Shown piece after piece: positions 1-9,135 of a stretch of 39,835 bases of DNA; position 1 is the stretch's first letter, and the number at the start of each line of letters is the position of its first letter. The notes under the pieces were generated by a model. It made no database searches, was not told the origin of the DNA, and worked only from the letters and a program-made list of their open reading frames with translations. A program made the position numbers and the translations under genes. Source of the stretch: an uncultured Planctomycetota bacterium (GTDB lineage Bacteria > Planctomycetota > Phycisphaerae > UBA1845 > Fen-1342); NCBI GenBank assembly GCA_900696535.1, contig CAADGM010000100.1:1-39835 (forward strand), read 5' to 3'.

Positions 1-294
1 CTTGACGAGGGGCAGCAGCAGCGCGCCTGGCTCATGTACAAGGATGCCAAGGAGCGGCGGGAGCAGCACGAGCGCCGCTACAAGGAGCGCTCTGCGCGGC
101 TGGGCCAGTCGGGAGACGACGCCAGCGCCCGCGAGGCGCTCGAGAAACTGGGCCAGTCACGGAGTACAGTCGAGGATCGCATCTTCGACGACCTGAAGCG
201 ACGTCTCGAGCGGCTCCCGACGCGAGCACAACGCCGCACGGCCGAGCAGGAGGCCCCCACGACGACCCGACCGGCGGAGCGGGGCAGGCCGTAG
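1..294 (+). CDS. C-terminal part of an unrecognised charged, probably coiled-coil protein
   Basis: The reading frame is open from the first base of the window and closes with TAG at 292-294, so only about 97 C-terminal residues are visible and the start lies outside. The visible part is rich in Glu, Lys, Arg and Gln (for example KERREQHERRYKERS), which suggests a long charged helix or coiled coil, followed by a Pro/Thr/Arg tail that looks disordered. No catalytic motif, membrane segment or recognised domain can be seen, so I assign no function. It is followed directly by the repeat-rich spacer. Confidence 0.55.
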   Translation, partial: LDEGQQQRAWLMYKDAKERREQHERRYKERSARLGQSGDDASAREALEKLGQSRSTVEDRIFDDLKRRLERLPTRAQRRTAEQEAPTTTRPAERGRP

Positions 295-299
295 CGGGA

Positions 300-618
300 G
301 GAGTCAAGGAGCTGAGGGGCGGAGGAGCGAAGGACCGGAGGGATGGAGGAGTGGAAGGGCGAAGGGGGGCGGGGGCTGAGGAGCCGAGGAGTTGGGGGGT
401 GGGGCAGGTCAGACGACGCGGTGGCGCGGTGCACGCCACCGGTGCGCGTCTTCGTCAGCCGATCCGCGAGCACACTGCCGTCCGGTGCCCATCCGTCGGC
501 TTAATTCCCCGCCGCTTCCAATCCCGTGCCGCTTTATTGCCTCCGCGCCTTCACCCCTTCGCCCCTTCGCTCCTTGGCTCCTCGACCCCTCAACCCCTTC
601 GGCCCGCTGCCCCTCCGC
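300..618. repeat. Purine-rich/pyrimidine-rich inverted repeat spacer (family 2, copy A)
   Basis: This gene-free spacer has a purine-rich left arm (about 300-412, made of degenerate units of roughly nine bases such as GGAGCGAAGG at 324-333) and a pyrimidine-rich right arm (about 538-618) that is its approximate reverse complement. The arms flank a non-repetitive core of about 125 bases. The right arm shares the 16-mer CGCCCCTTCGCTCCTT (560-575) with a similar element between atpF and atpH (17656-17671). The apparent ORFs across it on both strands are low-complexity products of the repeat and are not called. It may form a large imperfect RNA hairpin; its role is unknown. Confidence 0.7.
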
Positions 619-648
619 TTGTCACCCGCGTGCCGCCCGACTTACAAT
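619..648 (+). promoter_or_regulatory. Sigma-70-type promoter of tRNA-Lys
   Basis: TTGTCA (619-624, 5 of 6 to consensus) is separated by 18 bases from TACAAT (643-648, 5 of 6). A start near 655 would give a leader of about 29 bases before the tRNA. The -35 box begins directly after the pyrimidine-rich repeat arm. Confidence 0.6.
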
Positions 649-683
649 GCCAAGCCCGGCATGCTCCAGCGCAGCCGGTGCCT

Positions 684-756
<73 letters not shown>

Positions 757-862
757 TTTCCCACCCGTAGGACCTGCCCGTCGCCCACACCGGGGGGCGC
801 GACTTGCCCGATAGCAACGCTTGGCCCGCGCGCTTCGGCCCGCGTGCCCGCGCAAGAAACGC

Positions 863-1660
863 ATGTTCATCTCGCTGGTCAACACGAAGGGTGGTGTCGG
901 CAAGAGCACGCTGGCCGTCCACGTGGCCGCCTGGCTGCACGACCAGGGCCTGCGCGTGACCGCCGTCGACGCCGACGAGCAGGCCAGCCTGTCCACCTGG
1001 CTGCGCGTGGCGGCGCCCGAGATCCCGATCGTCCCGCTCTACACGGCGGCAGAGATTCTCGCCCGCGCACCCGAGCTTGCCGCTGGCTGCGACGTCGTTG
1101 TGGCTGACGGACCTGCGGCGCTCGGCAGTGAGGTTGCCGCGCTCATCTCCGTCAGCGATCTGGTGGTATTGCCGCTGCTGCCCAGCATGCTCGACGTCTG
1201 GGCCTCTTATCGCACCGCGCGGCTGATCTACAAGGTCCAGTTTCACCCCAAGCGAGCCGGCCTGCCGCGCGCCCTCGTCGTGCTGAACCGCGTCCAGTCG
1301 CGCACTCGCGTGGCCCGCGTCGCAGCGGCGGCGATCGAGAAGTACGGCTTCCCGGTCTGCCCGGTGGCCATCGAGGCGCGCCCGGCCTACGCCGAGGCCG
1401 GCGCGCGCGGCACGGTGGTTGGCCGCATGGGCCGCGGGGCGGCGCTGGCCGCAGTCGAGATCGGCCGACTGGTTGAGCACATACTGGCCCAGGTACCCGA
1501 GTCGGCGGCCGCGGCGCGTGTGCTTGCCGCCCGGCGCGCCGCGCAGGTCATCGCGAGCCGAACGCTGCCGGCTGATGTCGTTGCCCCACTTCCGGTGTCG
1601 CAGATGATCGTGCCCGCCCCCGCGCCGACCGCGGCGCCGAGCGTCCCCGCGCCGGTGTAA
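863..1660 (+). CDS. ParA/MinD-type P-loop ATPase (lone ParA)
   Basis: This is a deviant-Walker-A ATPase of the ParA family, which positions DNA or other cargo by nucleotide-dependent dimerisation. The motif KGGVGKS is at residues 9-15, followed by VDADEQAS (Walker A' region) and a VVADGPA segment matching the Walker B region. The ATG at 863 puts the P-loop at the usual distance from the N terminus; an upstream ATG at 821 would add 14 unrelated residues. No ParB, centromere-like repeat array or replication gene is adjacent, so a role in plasmid or chromosome segregation cannot be assigned. The last 40 residues are rich in Ala, Pro and Val and are likely flexible. The gene follows tRNA-Lys by about 105 bases and has no clear ribosome-binding site. 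Confidence 0.85.
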   Translation: MFISLVNTKGGVGKSTLAVHVAAWLHDQGLRVTAVDADEQASLSTWLRVAAPEIPIVPLYTAAEILARAPELAAGCDVVVADGPAALGSEVAALISVSDLVVLPLLPSMLDVWASYRTARLIYKVQFHPKRAGLPRALVVLNRVQSRTRVARVAAAAIEKYGFPVCPVAIEARPAYAEAGARGTVVGRMGRGAALAAVEIGRLVEHILAQVPESAAAARVLAARRAAQVIASRTLPADVVAPLPVSQMIVPAPAPTAAPSVPAPV

Positions 1661-1684
1661 AGCCGCCCCGCCGCGACGCGCGCC

Positions 1685-3391
1685 TCACACCTCCAGCCGC
1701 TCGAAGTGCTTGGCCCCGATGAGCAGGCCGAGCCCCGCCACGGCCACGCCCAGCAGGAACATGGCCGGGATCAGCCACGTCGCCAGCCGGAGCTCGTCCA
1801 CGCCCGAGAGCAGGTCGTTGAATCCGCTCGCGCTGACCAGTGCGAGCAGCGCCATCTGGCCGGCGACGAACAGCATGCTGAAGACCAGGTTCATCGTGCC
1901 GCCAAAACCCGAGGCGATCCGCGCCGGGTTTCGCTGCCCGAGCATGGGAAACCGGGCTCCCAGTCCCACCGATAGCCCCGACAGGCCGACGCAGAGCCCC
2001 AGCGCGACCGAAAGCTGAAGGAGCGTCCAGTCCGCCGGCAGCTCCAGGGCCCGCATCGCCAGGCCCATCACGAGCAGCGCCGACAGCCCGGTGATCGTCA
2101 CCGAGAACAGGAACTTGTTGAGCAGAAACGCCAGCCGACGCATCGGGAGCAGTCCGATGAGCCAGAGCTGCTGCGTCTCCAGGGAGACGCACGGGAAGAC
2201 GAAGCGGCTGGTGAACGTCGCCAGGATGAGGCTGACGGTGGTCAGGTTCAGGAACGCCATCACCGCGCGCATGCCGGGCTGGTCGTAATTCATCGGGAAG
2301 CTGCGCAGATTGGCCGCGTACACGACCAGCAGCCCGATCATGATCACCATCTGCGTCCACTGGGCCGGGTCGCGGATGAAGCTCCGCACGTCCTTGAGCA
2401 TCAGCACGCGCAGCTTCCGCGGCAGGTAGAAGAACAGCAGCAGCGTGACCGCTTGGGTCAGCCAGCCTGTCCGCACCACGCTCGTCGGCCGGCCGTGGCT
2501 CGCCCGGCTGAAGGCCTCCGGCCAGTAGCGCGACAGGAGGTTGATCGCCAGCCAGGCGAAGAAGGCCCCGTTCGCGACGACCGCGCCGAGGTAGAACAGG
2601 CTCGCCTCCGCGTTTCGCTGGATCGCGGCCACAATCCCGAGGGCCGACCAGTTGCTGGGCAGGTAGGGCTGCCGCACGAGCCGAAGCTGGCTGTAGAACG
2701 CCTTGAGCCACGCGTCGGCTGCGTCGGCGTTTCGCAAGATGCTCCAGACCCACACGCCGAGCGCCACCACGATCGCCCCGCCGACCCAGGTGGCCACCGT
2801 CCGCGGCCGGCGCGGCGCCCACATCGCCACCGCCCACGCGACCAGCAGCCCGAACGTCGCCGGGATCAGCACGAAGCCCAGGAAGTGCCCGGCGAAGAGC
2901 GGGTAGTAGTACCACTGGACGTCCGTCGTCGTCGCGACGGCGATCATCAGCGGCACGCCCAGCAGCAGGAACGACCAGCTCGACAGGACCAGCCCTTCGA
3001 GCCACTTGATGAACAGGGCCTCGCGCAGCCGGACCGGTAACGACAGCACGAACCCCGCCTCCTGCCGACCGAACAGGCTGCCGAAGGCGAGAATGGCGTT
3101 GGAGAACGCCAGCATGACGGCCAGCACGAGGAAGAAGTGGATGAAGATGTAGTCCTTGGCGACGACCGCCACGAGCTCCCACCGGCCGATCTGCCGCAAC
3201 ACCATGGCCAGCAGACCGGAGAGCCCCGTCCAGATCACCACGAGCAGCACGAGAAACGCCAGCGCTCGCAGCGGCGCCTCCTTGAGCTGCTGGTCAACCG
3301 CGTTGAGAACCTGTTGGCCGCGACTGCGCGCCAGCACGGCAACATGGAGCGGCGCATCGGGGGGCGGGGGCTCGGACTGCGCCGGCGTCAT
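1685..3391 (-). CDS. Polytopic ABC-exporter-type membrane permease
   Basis: The product (about 568 residues from the ATG at 3391) has roughly a dozen strongly hydrophobic segments in two halves, with a short charged N terminus and a central cytoplasmic-looking loop around LMLKDVRSFIRDPAQW. This arrangement and the 'LKD...RDP' type loop resemble putative ABC-2/ABC-exporter permeases. It would form the transmembrane channel of a transporter with unknown substrate. No ATPase subunit is next to it, so the partner must lie elsewhere. A GTG start at 3469 would add 26 poorly conserved residues; neither start has a convincing ribosome-binding site, so the N terminus is uncertain. It is divergent from the iron-sulfur operon, across a 336-base intergenic region. 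Confidence 0.75.
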   Translation of the reverse strand: MTPAQSEPPPPDAPLHVAVLARSRGQQVLNAVDQQLKEAPLRALAFLVLLVVIWTGLSGLLAMVLRQIGRWELVAVVAKDYIFIHFFLVLAVMLAFSNAILAFGSLFGRQEAGFVLSLPVRLREALFIKWLEGLVLSSWSFLLLGVPLMIAVATTTDVQWYYYPLFAGHFLGFVLIPATFGLLVAWAVAMWAPRRPRTVATWVGGAIVVALGVWVWSILRNADAADAWLKAFYSQLRLVRQPYLPSNWSALGIVAAIQRNAEASLFYLGAVVANGAFFAWLAINLLSRYWPEAFSRASHGRPTSVVRTGWLTQAVTLLLFFYLPRKLRVLMLKDVRSFIRDPAQWTQMVIMIGLLVVYAANLRSFPMNYDQPGMRAVMAFLNLTTVSLILATFTSRFVFPCVSLETQQLWLIGLLPMRRLAFLLNKFLFSVTITGLSALLVMGLAMRALELPADWTLLQLSVALGLCVGLSGLSVGLGARFPMLGQRNPARIASGFGGTMNLVFSMLFVAGQMALLALVSASGFNDLLSGVDELRLATWLIPAMFLLGVAVAGLGLLIGAKHFERLEV

Positions 3392-3659
3392 GACACAACA
3401 GTCTACGGGCCCGAGAACGCGCGGGGCGATGGGCGGCGCGTTGCTGGCTTTGGGGAGCGCCGCGGGCACGTCGTCGACACGTGTCCGCGTGTTGCGTAAG
3501 CCTTCGGCTCGACATCGCTTGTTGCCCGGCGACGTCGTCCCGATTCGGGCGCGCCGCCCGCCGGGTTTGCGGAAGCGCCGATTTGGGATTTCTAAAGGCT
3601 ATATTATGAGACTATGTGGTCGGCCCGCGAAAACACCTTGACGCGGACGTTCACCACGT

Positions 3660-3688
3660 TTGAAATCGTACCGAGTAGATGCTAGATT
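3660..3688 (+). promoter_or_regulatory. Candidate sigma-70 promoter of the isc operon
   Basis: TTGAAA (3660-3665, 5 of 6) and TAGATT (3683-3688, 4 of 6) are separated by 17 bases, giving a start near 3695 and a leader of about 33 bases before the regulator gene. A second, partly overlapping candidate is TTGACG (3638-3643), 17 bases, TGAAAT (3661-3666). The surrounding 3392-3727 region is more AT-rich than its neighbours and holds no gene. An IscR-like operator is expected here but no clear dyad was recognised. Confidence 0.5.
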
Positions 3689-3727
3689 CATTCGCAGGTA
3701 GCTGTCCGTTTGCGGAGAAACACCCGG

Positions 3728-4180
3728 ATGCTCGCCCTAACGCGAAAAACCGAGTACGCGCTGATCGCTCTCTGTCACCTCGCCCGGCAAGGTCGCAAAG
3801 TGGTCAGCGCGCGCGAAGTCGCCGAGGCCCACGAGGTGCCCCTGCCGCTTCTCATGAACGTGCTCAAGCGGCTCAACCGGTCCGGGTTTCTCGTGTCGGT
3901 GCGTGGAGCCCACGGCGGCTACATGCTCGACAAGCCGCCCGGGGAGATCACGCTCGAGGCGCTGGTGGAGGCGGTCGAGGGGCCGGTCCACCTGGTGCGC
4001 TGCGTGAACACCGACCGCGAAAGCAAGGGCTGTGACATCGCCGCGGGCTGCCCGATTCGGGGTGCGATCTACCGCGTGCACGAGCGGCTTCGCAAGTTCT
4101 TCTCTGAAGTCACCATTGCCGACCTGGCGTTCGAGAACGCCGTCCCGGGCATCAACCCAACCGAGGCTGTTGCGCAATGA
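3728..4180 (+). CDS. iscR: Rrf2/IscR-family transcriptional regulator
   Basis: The product (150 residues) is an Rrf2-type winged-helix regulator. The N-terminal LTRKTEYAL motif and the recognition-wing region RGAHGGYML are typical. Three cysteines at 92, 102 and 108 match the three-cysteine ligand set of IscR, which binds a [2Fe-2S] cluster and adjusts iron-sulfur biogenesis to cluster supply; the spacing (10 and 5 intervening residues) is wider than in E. coli IscR (92, 98, 104). The ATG at 3728 is preceded by GGAG at 3714-3717; a TTG at 3710 is less likely. Its stop overlaps the iscS start (ATGA), so it heads the isc operon and probably autoregulates it, which is inference from the family. 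Confidence 0.88.
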   Translation: MLALTRKTEYALIALCHLARQGRKVVSAREVAEAHEVPLPLLMNVLKRLNRSGFLVSVRGAHGGYMLDKPPGEITLEALVEAVEGPVHLVRCVNTDRESKGCDIAAGCPIRGAIYRVHERLRKFFSEVTIADLAFENAVPGINPTEAVAQ

Positions 4181-5388
4181 GGGTTTACCTGGATAACAAC
4201 GCGACCACGCGCGTCGATCCGGCCGTGGTCGACGCGATGCTCCCGTATTTCACCGAGGTCTACGGCAACGCCGCCTCCCGGAGCCATGCGTTCGGCTGGG
4301 AGGCCGAGAAGGCCGTCGAGCGGGCCCGCGAGCAGGTCGCCGCCGTCATCGGGGCCGACCCGAAGGAGATCATCTGGACGAGCGGTGCCACCGAGGGCAA
4401 CAACATTGCCATCAAGGGCATCGCCGAGATGTACGGGGAGAAGGGCCGGCACATCATCACGCAGGTGACCGAGCACAAGGCCGTGCTCGACCCGTGCAGC
4501 TACCTTGCGGAGAAGCACGGCTTCAAGATCACGTTCCTGCCGGTCGACCAGTACGGTCGGGTGAGTGCCGAGCAGGTGCGCGAGGCGCTCACCGACGAGA
4601 CGATCCTCGTCTCGATCATGCACGGCAACAACGAGATCGGCACCCTCCAGCCGATTGCGGAGATCGGCAAGCTCTGTAAGGAGCGCGGCGTCATCTTCCA
4701 CACCGACTGCTGCCAGACCTTTGGCAAGGTGCCGATCGACGTGAGCGCGATGGGGATCGATCTGCTGACGTGCAGCGGCCACAAGATTCACGGGCCCAAG
4801 GGCGTTGGCGCCCTGTACGTGCGGCGCCGCAACCCGCGGGTGCGCTGCGGCACGGTGATGCACGGCGGCGGGCACGAGCGCGGCATGCGCTCCGGGACGC
4901 TTAACGTGCCCGGCATCGTCGGTCTGGGCAAGGCCGCCGAGCTGTGCCGCATGCACATGGACAGCGAGCCCAAGGCGATCGCGGCGCTGCGCGACCGGCT
5001 TAAGGACGGGATCATGAGCCAGCTCGAGGAGGTGTACCTCAACGGGCACCCGGTCGAGCGCACGCCGACGAACTGCAATATCTCGTTCGCGTACGTAGAG
5101 GGCGAGAGCCTGATGATGGGGTTCGACGACATCGCCGTGTCGAGCGGCTCGGCCTGCACGAGCGCGTCGCTGGAACCCAGCTACGTTCTCAAGGCGCTGG
5201 GCGTCGGCGATGAGCTGGCGCACAGCAGCATCCGCTTCTCACTGGGCCGCTTCACGACCCAGGCGGAGATCGACTACACCATCGAGCGCGTGGTCGCCTC
5301 CGTGCGGCGGCTGCGCGAACTGAGCCCGCTGTGGGAGATGGCCCAGGAGGGCATCGATCTCAAGAGCGTCCAGTGGGCGCCGCACTAG
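4177..5388 (+). CDS. iscS: Cysteine desulfurase IscS
   Basis: This PLP enzyme takes sulfur from L-cysteine as a persulfide and passes it to the scaffold IscU. The 403-residue length is normal. The N terminus YLDNNATT is diagnostic; TEHKAVLD supplies His100 and Lys101; Asp177 and Gln180 would contact the cofactor; the PLP lysine is Lys203 in [10 protein letters not shown]; the persulfide cysteine is Cys327 in the mobile loop [17 protein letters not shown], which is long as in group I (IscS) desulfurases. The segment [10 protein letters not shown] has two cysteines where most homologues have Ala residues. The start overlaps the regulator stop by four bases, implying translational coupling. Confidence 0.97.
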   Translation: MRVYLDNNATTRVDPAVVDAMLPYFTEVYGNAASRSHAFGWEAEKAVERAREQVAAVIGADPKEIIWTSGATEGNNIAIKGIAEMYGEKGRHIITQVTEHKAVLDPCSYLAEKHGFKITFLPVDQYGRVSAEQVREALTDETILVSIMHGNNEIGTLQPIAEIGKLCKERGVIFHTDCCQTFGKVPIDVSAMGIDLLTCSGHKIHGPKGVGALYVRRRNPRVRCGTVMHGGGHERGMRSGTLNVPGIVGLGKAAELCRMHMDSEPKAIAALRDRLKDGIMSQLEEVYLNGHPVERTPTNCNISFAYVEGESLMMGFDDIAVSSGSACTSASLEPSYVLKALGVGDELAHSSIRFSLGRFTTQAEIDYTIERVVASVRRLRELSPLWEMAQEGIDLKSVQWAPH

Positions 5389-5463
5389 CCGGCCGCGTTG
5401 CCCCGCGGGCCGGGCGCCGGCCGCGACACCGAGCTTGATCCTTCGAAGGCAGGAGATTGCGAT

Positions 5464-5883
5464 ATGGCGTACAGCGAGAAGATCCTCGACCACTACAACA
5501 ACCCGCGCAACGTCGGCTCGCTCGACAAGAACGACCCGTCCGTCGGCACGGGGGTTGTCGGTGCCCCCGAGTGTGGCGACGTGATGAAGCTCCAGATCAA
5601 GGTTGACGAGAACGACCGCATCATCGACGCAAAGTTCAAGACCTACGGCTGCGGATCGGCCATCGCCTCGAGCTCGCTGGCCACCGAGTGGCTCAAGGGC
5701 CGCACGCTCGACGAGGCCATGCAGCTCAAGAACACCGACATCGTGCGCGAGCTGGCCCTGCCGCCGGTCAAGATCCACTGCTCCGTGCTGGCCGAGGACG
5801 CCGTCCGCGCCGCGATCAACGATCTTCAGAAGAAGCAGGGCCGCGACGGCCAGGCCGTCGAGGTGACCGCGGCCGCGAAGTAG
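5464..5883 (+). CDS. iscU: Iron-sulfur cluster scaffold IscU
   Basis: A 139-residue scaffold on which [2Fe-2S] clusters are built from IscS-derived sulfur before handing over to carriers. The N terminus YSEKILDHYNNPRNVGS is typical. Ligands are Cys37 with Asp39 (PECGD), Cys63 (YGCGSA) and Cys106 (IHCSVLAEDA). The motif LPPVK (99-103) is the recognised binding site for HscA, which agrees with hscB and hscA lying downstream. The ATG at 5464 is preceded by AGGAG at 5451-5455 at 8-base spacing; an in-frame upstream ATG (5398) lacks such a site and adds residues not found in the family. It lies 75 bases after iscS. Confidence 0.97.
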   Translation: MAYSEKILDHYNNPRNVGSLDKNDPSVGTGVVGAPECGDVMKLQIKVDENDRIIDAKFKTYGCGSAIASSSLATEWLKGRTLDEAMQLKNTDIVRELALPPVKIHCSVLAEDAVRAAINDLQKKQGRDGQAVEVTAAAK

Positions 5884-6036
5884 TCGATCGCGACCGTCGC
5901 GGAAGCTGGCGACCGCGCGAGAGCGCGGCGCCAGGAATCAGGATGGTCGACCGACCGGCGAGAACTGTCATTCGCTGCCCGGGCCAGTCGCTGCTCACTC
6001 GGCCCGTGCCCGGCAGCCCCAGGAGAACGCAGCGCG

Positions 6037-6477
6037 ATGAGTGTAGCGCCCGACACCACCGAGAAGCCCTTTGAGCCCGCCGGCGCGGCCCTCCGTGTCC
6101 GCGCGCGCGCGGAACAGCCCCAGCCGGGACAGGGGATCCATCTCACCGACATCGCCGCTCAGCGGGTCCGTGATTACATGCAGAAGATGGAGAACCCCGA
6201 CACGACGTACCTGTATTTCGGCGCCAAGGGCGGCGGCTGCTCCGGCCTGACCTACGTCCTCGACCTGCGCGACGAGCGCAACGCGCCGGTCGCCGACACG
6301 GACGAAGTCTTCGAGTCGCGCGGCGTGATCATCGTGTGCGACTTCAAGAGCTACGAGGTCGGCAACCTGAGCGGGACGACCATCGACTTCCAGGAAGGCC
6401 TGATGGGCAAGGGCTTCACGTTCCACAATCCGAACGCGAAGCACTCCTGCGGCTGCGGCTCGAGCTACTCCGCGTAG
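6037..6477 (+). CDS. iscA: IscA/HesB-family A-type iron-sulfur carrier
   Basis: The product (146 residues) is an A-type carrier that receives or delivers iron-sulfur clusters. The three cysteine ligands are Cys68 (GGGCSGLTY), Cys138 and Cys140 (HSCGCGSS). The core begins at about residue 33 (IHLTDIAAQRVRDYM); the first 30 residues are an extra, probably disordered extension that most family members lack. AGGAG is visible about a dozen bases before the ATG. It sits 153 bases after iscU in the same orientation, with no other gene in between, and is inferred to be in the same operon. Confidence 0.93.
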   Translation: MSVAPDTTEKPFEPAGAALRVRARAEQPQPGQGIHLTDIAAQRVRDYMQKMENPDTTYLYFGAKGGGCSGLTYVLDLRDERNAPVADTDEVFESRGVIIVCDFKSYEVGNLSGTTIDFQEGLMGKGFTFHNPNAKHSCGCGSSYSA

Positions 6478-6574
6478 ACCGGCGCCGGCTGGCCCGGTGG
6501 CCGCGTGTCTTTGGCGCCGGGCAACGAGCAGCGTCAACGCGAGCGGCCGCCGACTGAACGGAAGCGATCGCGCG

Positions 6575-7186
6575 ATGAACCCGGTAGCCAGTCGCGGTGC
6601 CCGTAGCAGCCCGGCCAAGTGCACGAGCTGCGAGCGCATCCTCCAGACCCCGCTGTTCTGCGACGCCTGCCACACGCTCTGCCCGGCCGACGGCCGAAGC
6701 CACTTCGAGATCCTCGGAGTCGAGCCGACGTTTGCGCTGGACGCGGACAACCTTCGGCAACGTTACCTACAGCTCTCCCGCGAGGTGCACCCGGACCGGC
6801 AGCGGCCCGATGACCTGAGCCTGAGCCTGCGCTCCAGCGCCCAGCTCAACGAGGCCTACCGTGTCCTCTCTGATCCGCTCCTGAGGGCCGAGTACCTGCT
6901 CGAGCTGTGCGGCGGCGCGTCCTCGCAGCAGGACAAGGCGGTGCCCCAGAACGTGCTGACCGAGACCCTGATGCTCCGCGACGAGATCGAAGAGGCGCGC
7001 CAGACGGGCGACGCCGCCGCGCTCGAAGCGGTGCGTGCCCGCGTCCAGGCCACGCACGACGCCGTCCTGGCGCGGATTGTCGGCATGGCCTCGGAGCTGC
7101 CGGGGGACGATGCACTGCGGGCGCGGCTGCGCGTCGAGCTCAACTCCATCCGCTACTACCAGCGCGCCCTGAGCCAGTTCGAGTAG
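6575..7186 (+). CDS. hscB: Co-chaperone HscB with N-terminal zinc-binding domain
   Basis: This J-domain protein delivers IscU to the Hsp70-type chaperone HscA and stimulates its ATPase. From the ATG at 6575 the product has 203 residues. An N-terminal module has two CxxC pairs (Cys16/Cys19 and Cys29/Cys32) likely to bind zinc, as in mitochondrial HSCB and unlike E. coli HscB. The J domain follows (SHFEILGVEP, then HPD in EVHPDRQRP), and the C-terminal helical IscU-binding domain includes EYLLEL and a long charged helix. An upstream in-frame ATG at 6497 would add 26 residues of low-complexity sequence and is not preferred. The stop is three bases before hscA, so the two are almost certainly co-translated. 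Confidence 0.93.
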   Translation: MNPVASRGARSSPAKCTSCERILQTPLFCDACHTLCPADGRSHFEILGVEPTFALDADNLRQRYLQLSREVHPDRQRPDDLSLSLRSSAQLNEAYRVLSDPLLRAEYLLELCGGASSQQDKAVPQNVLTETLMLRDEIEEARQTGDAAALEAVRARVQATHDAVLARIVGMASELPGDDALRARLRVELNSIRYYQRALSQFE

Positions 7187-7189
7187 GCC

Positions 7190-9109
7190 ATGCCGAACGC
7201 GAGCGACATCATTGTCGGCATCGACCTCGGTACGACCTTCTCCCTGGTCGCTTACGTCGACGAGGCCGGCCCGCACATCATCCGTGACGCCAGCGGCGAC
7301 GGCCGGCTACCGTCGGTCATTGGCGTGACCCGCGGACCCGACGGCCGAGCAGCCGTGAGCATCGGGTGGGAGGCCCGCGCACACGCCGTCGAGAACCCCC
7401 GGGCCACGGTCTACTCGGTCAAGCGGCTGATCGGCCGCGGCATGGCCGACCTCCAGGCCGAGCTGCCCTTCCTCGCTTACCAGGTTGCCGGCGGACCGCG
7501 CGACACTGTGCAGGTCGTCATCGACGGGCGCGCCTACTCACCGGAGGAAGTCTCGGCGCTCATTCTCCGCGCGCTGAAAGAGCGCGCCGAGGCGCACCTT
7601 GGCGTGCCCGTCTCGCGCGCGGTCATCACGGTCCCGGCCTATTTCGACGACGCCCAGCGGCAAGCCACCCGCACCGCCGGCCAGGCCGCCGGCCTCGAGG
7701 TGGTGCGCATTATCAACGAGCCGACTGCTGCGGCCCTTGCGTACGGCATCGGCCTGCGCGAGCACGCCCGGGGGGCGGCGTCGCACCTGGCCCTGCCGGT
7801 GCCGCACTGCCACGGCCCGACCCACGACGTCGCCGCCGACGCGTCCCAGACCGTGGCCGTGTATGACCTGGGCGGCGGCACGTTTGACGTCTCGATTCTG
7901 CGGCTCGAGGGCGGCGTCTTCCAGGTGCTCAGCACCGCCGGCGACACCCATCTCGGCGGCGACGACTTCGACCGGCTGATCATCCAGCTCGTCACGGGCG
8001 AGGTGGCCGCGCAGTTCGGCGTGGCCATCGACTCGCCAGCCACGAAACAGGCGTTGCGCTCGCTGGCCGAGCAGGTCAAGATCCGCCTCTCGGACCAGTC
8101 GCAGGCCGAGCTCGAGCTCGACCTCGGCAAGGGCCGGGTCTATCGCCGCGTCATCACCCGCGAGGAGTTCGAGCGGCTGTGCGAGCCACTTGTCGCCCGA
8201 AGCCTTTCACTGTGCGAACACGCCCTCCGCGACGCGGGGCTGAAAGTCGCTGACGTGCAGCAGGTCATACTTGTCGGGGGCTCGTCGCGCATGCCGGTCG
8301 TGCGCCGCCGCGTGACCGAGCACTTCGGCCGGCCGCCCTACACCGCGCTCAACCCGGACGAGGTGGTGGCGGTCGGGGCGGCGATCCAGGCGTCGCTGCT
8401 CGGCGGACAACGGTCCGAGATGCTGCTGCTCGACGTGACGCCGCTCTCGCTGGGCATCGAGACGATGGGCGGGGCGATGGCCAAGCTCATCCTGCGCAAC
8501 ACGACGATCCCCTGCCGCGCGACCGAGATGTTCACGACCTTCGTGGACGGGCAGACGGCCATCAAGCTGAGCGTGCTCCAGGGTGAGCGCGAGCTGGCCC
8601 GCGACTGCCGGCTGCTGGGCGAGTTCGAGTTGCGCGGTATCCCGCCCATGCCGGCCGGCCTGCCGAAGGTCGAGGTCGAGTTCCTCATCGATGCCAACGG
8701 GATTCTCAACGTCTCTGCCCGCGAGCTGCGCAGTGGGCAGCAAGCCAGCATACAGATCATTCCCAGCCACGGACTGACGCGGGCCGAGGTCGACCGGATT
8801 CTCGGCGAGAGCCTGGCCTTCGCGCGGAGCGATCTCGCGGCCCACCGCCGGATCGACCTGGTCAACCAGGTCGAGTTCGACACGCACAAGACCGAGCAGA
8901 TGCTGGCGCGCGTGGGTCACCTGCTCCCGTCGGAGGAGCGCGAGGCGATCGTGCGAGACATGGAAGCGCTGCGCCGGCTGGCCAAAGAGGACTGCGATCT
9001 CGACAAGCTGTACCAGGCGCTGACCGCCTTCGGCCACCGCACCATTCGCCTGGCGGAGCTGGGGATCCGCGAGGCACTGGTCAGCGCCCCGCCGCCGCAA
9101 GGCGATTGA
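7190..9109 (+). CDS. hscA: Hsp70-family chaperone HscA
   Basis: HscA binds the LPPVK motif of IscU and uses ATP to drive cluster release. The nucleotide-binding domain shows [12 protein letters not shown], the connect region [26 protein letters not shown] and [11 protein letters not shown]; the substrate domain begins near [14 protein letters not shown]. At 639 residues it is about 20 longer than usual HscA; the excess is a His/Ala-rich insertion at about residues 190-220, just before the phosphate-2 motif, which homologues normally cross in a few residues. The close linkage to hscB, and not to dnaJ/grpE, separates it from DnaK. No ferredoxin gene follows; the next gene is on the other strand. 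Confidence 0.95.
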   Translation: MPNASDIIVGIDLGTTFSLVAYVDEAGPHIIRDASGDGRLPSVIGVTRGPDGRAAVSIGWEARAHAVENPRATVYSVKRLIGRGMADLQAELPFLAYQVAGGPRDTVQVVIDGRAYSPEEVSALILRALKERAEAHLGVPVSRAVITVPAYFDDAQRQATRTAGQAAGLEVVRIINEPTAAALAYGIGLREHARGAASHLALPVPHCHGPTHDVAADASQTVAVYDLGGGTFDVSILRLEGGVFQVLSTAGDTHLGGDDFDRLIIQLVTGEVAAQFGVAIDSPATKQALRSLAEQVKIRLSDQSQAELELDLGKGRVYRRVITREEFERLCEPLVARSLSLCEHALRDAGLKVADVQQVILVGGSSRMPVVRRRVTEHFGRPPYTALNPDEVVAVGAAIQASLLGGQRSEMLLLDVTPLSLGIETMGGAMAKLILRNTTIPCRATEMFTTFVDGQTAIKLSVLQGERELARDCRLLGEFELRGIPPMPAGLPKVEVEFLIDANGILNVSARELRSGQQASIQIIPSHGLTRAEVDRILGESLAFARSDLAAHRRIDLVNQVEFDTHKTEQMLARVGHLLPSEEREAIVRDMEALRRLAKEDCDLDKLYQALTAFGHRTIRLAELGIREALVSAPPPQGD

Positions 9110-9135
9110 GCGGGCTTCGCGCCCCCCACCGCGCG

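Noticed and set aside
300-618. CRISPR array or tandem-repeat gene
   Set aside because: Units are degenerate, lack regular spacers and form inverted arms; no cas gene is present.
863-1660. Plasmid- or phage-type partition locus
   Set aside because: No ParB, replication gene or repeated centromere-like sites are present; chromosomal housekeeping genes flank it.
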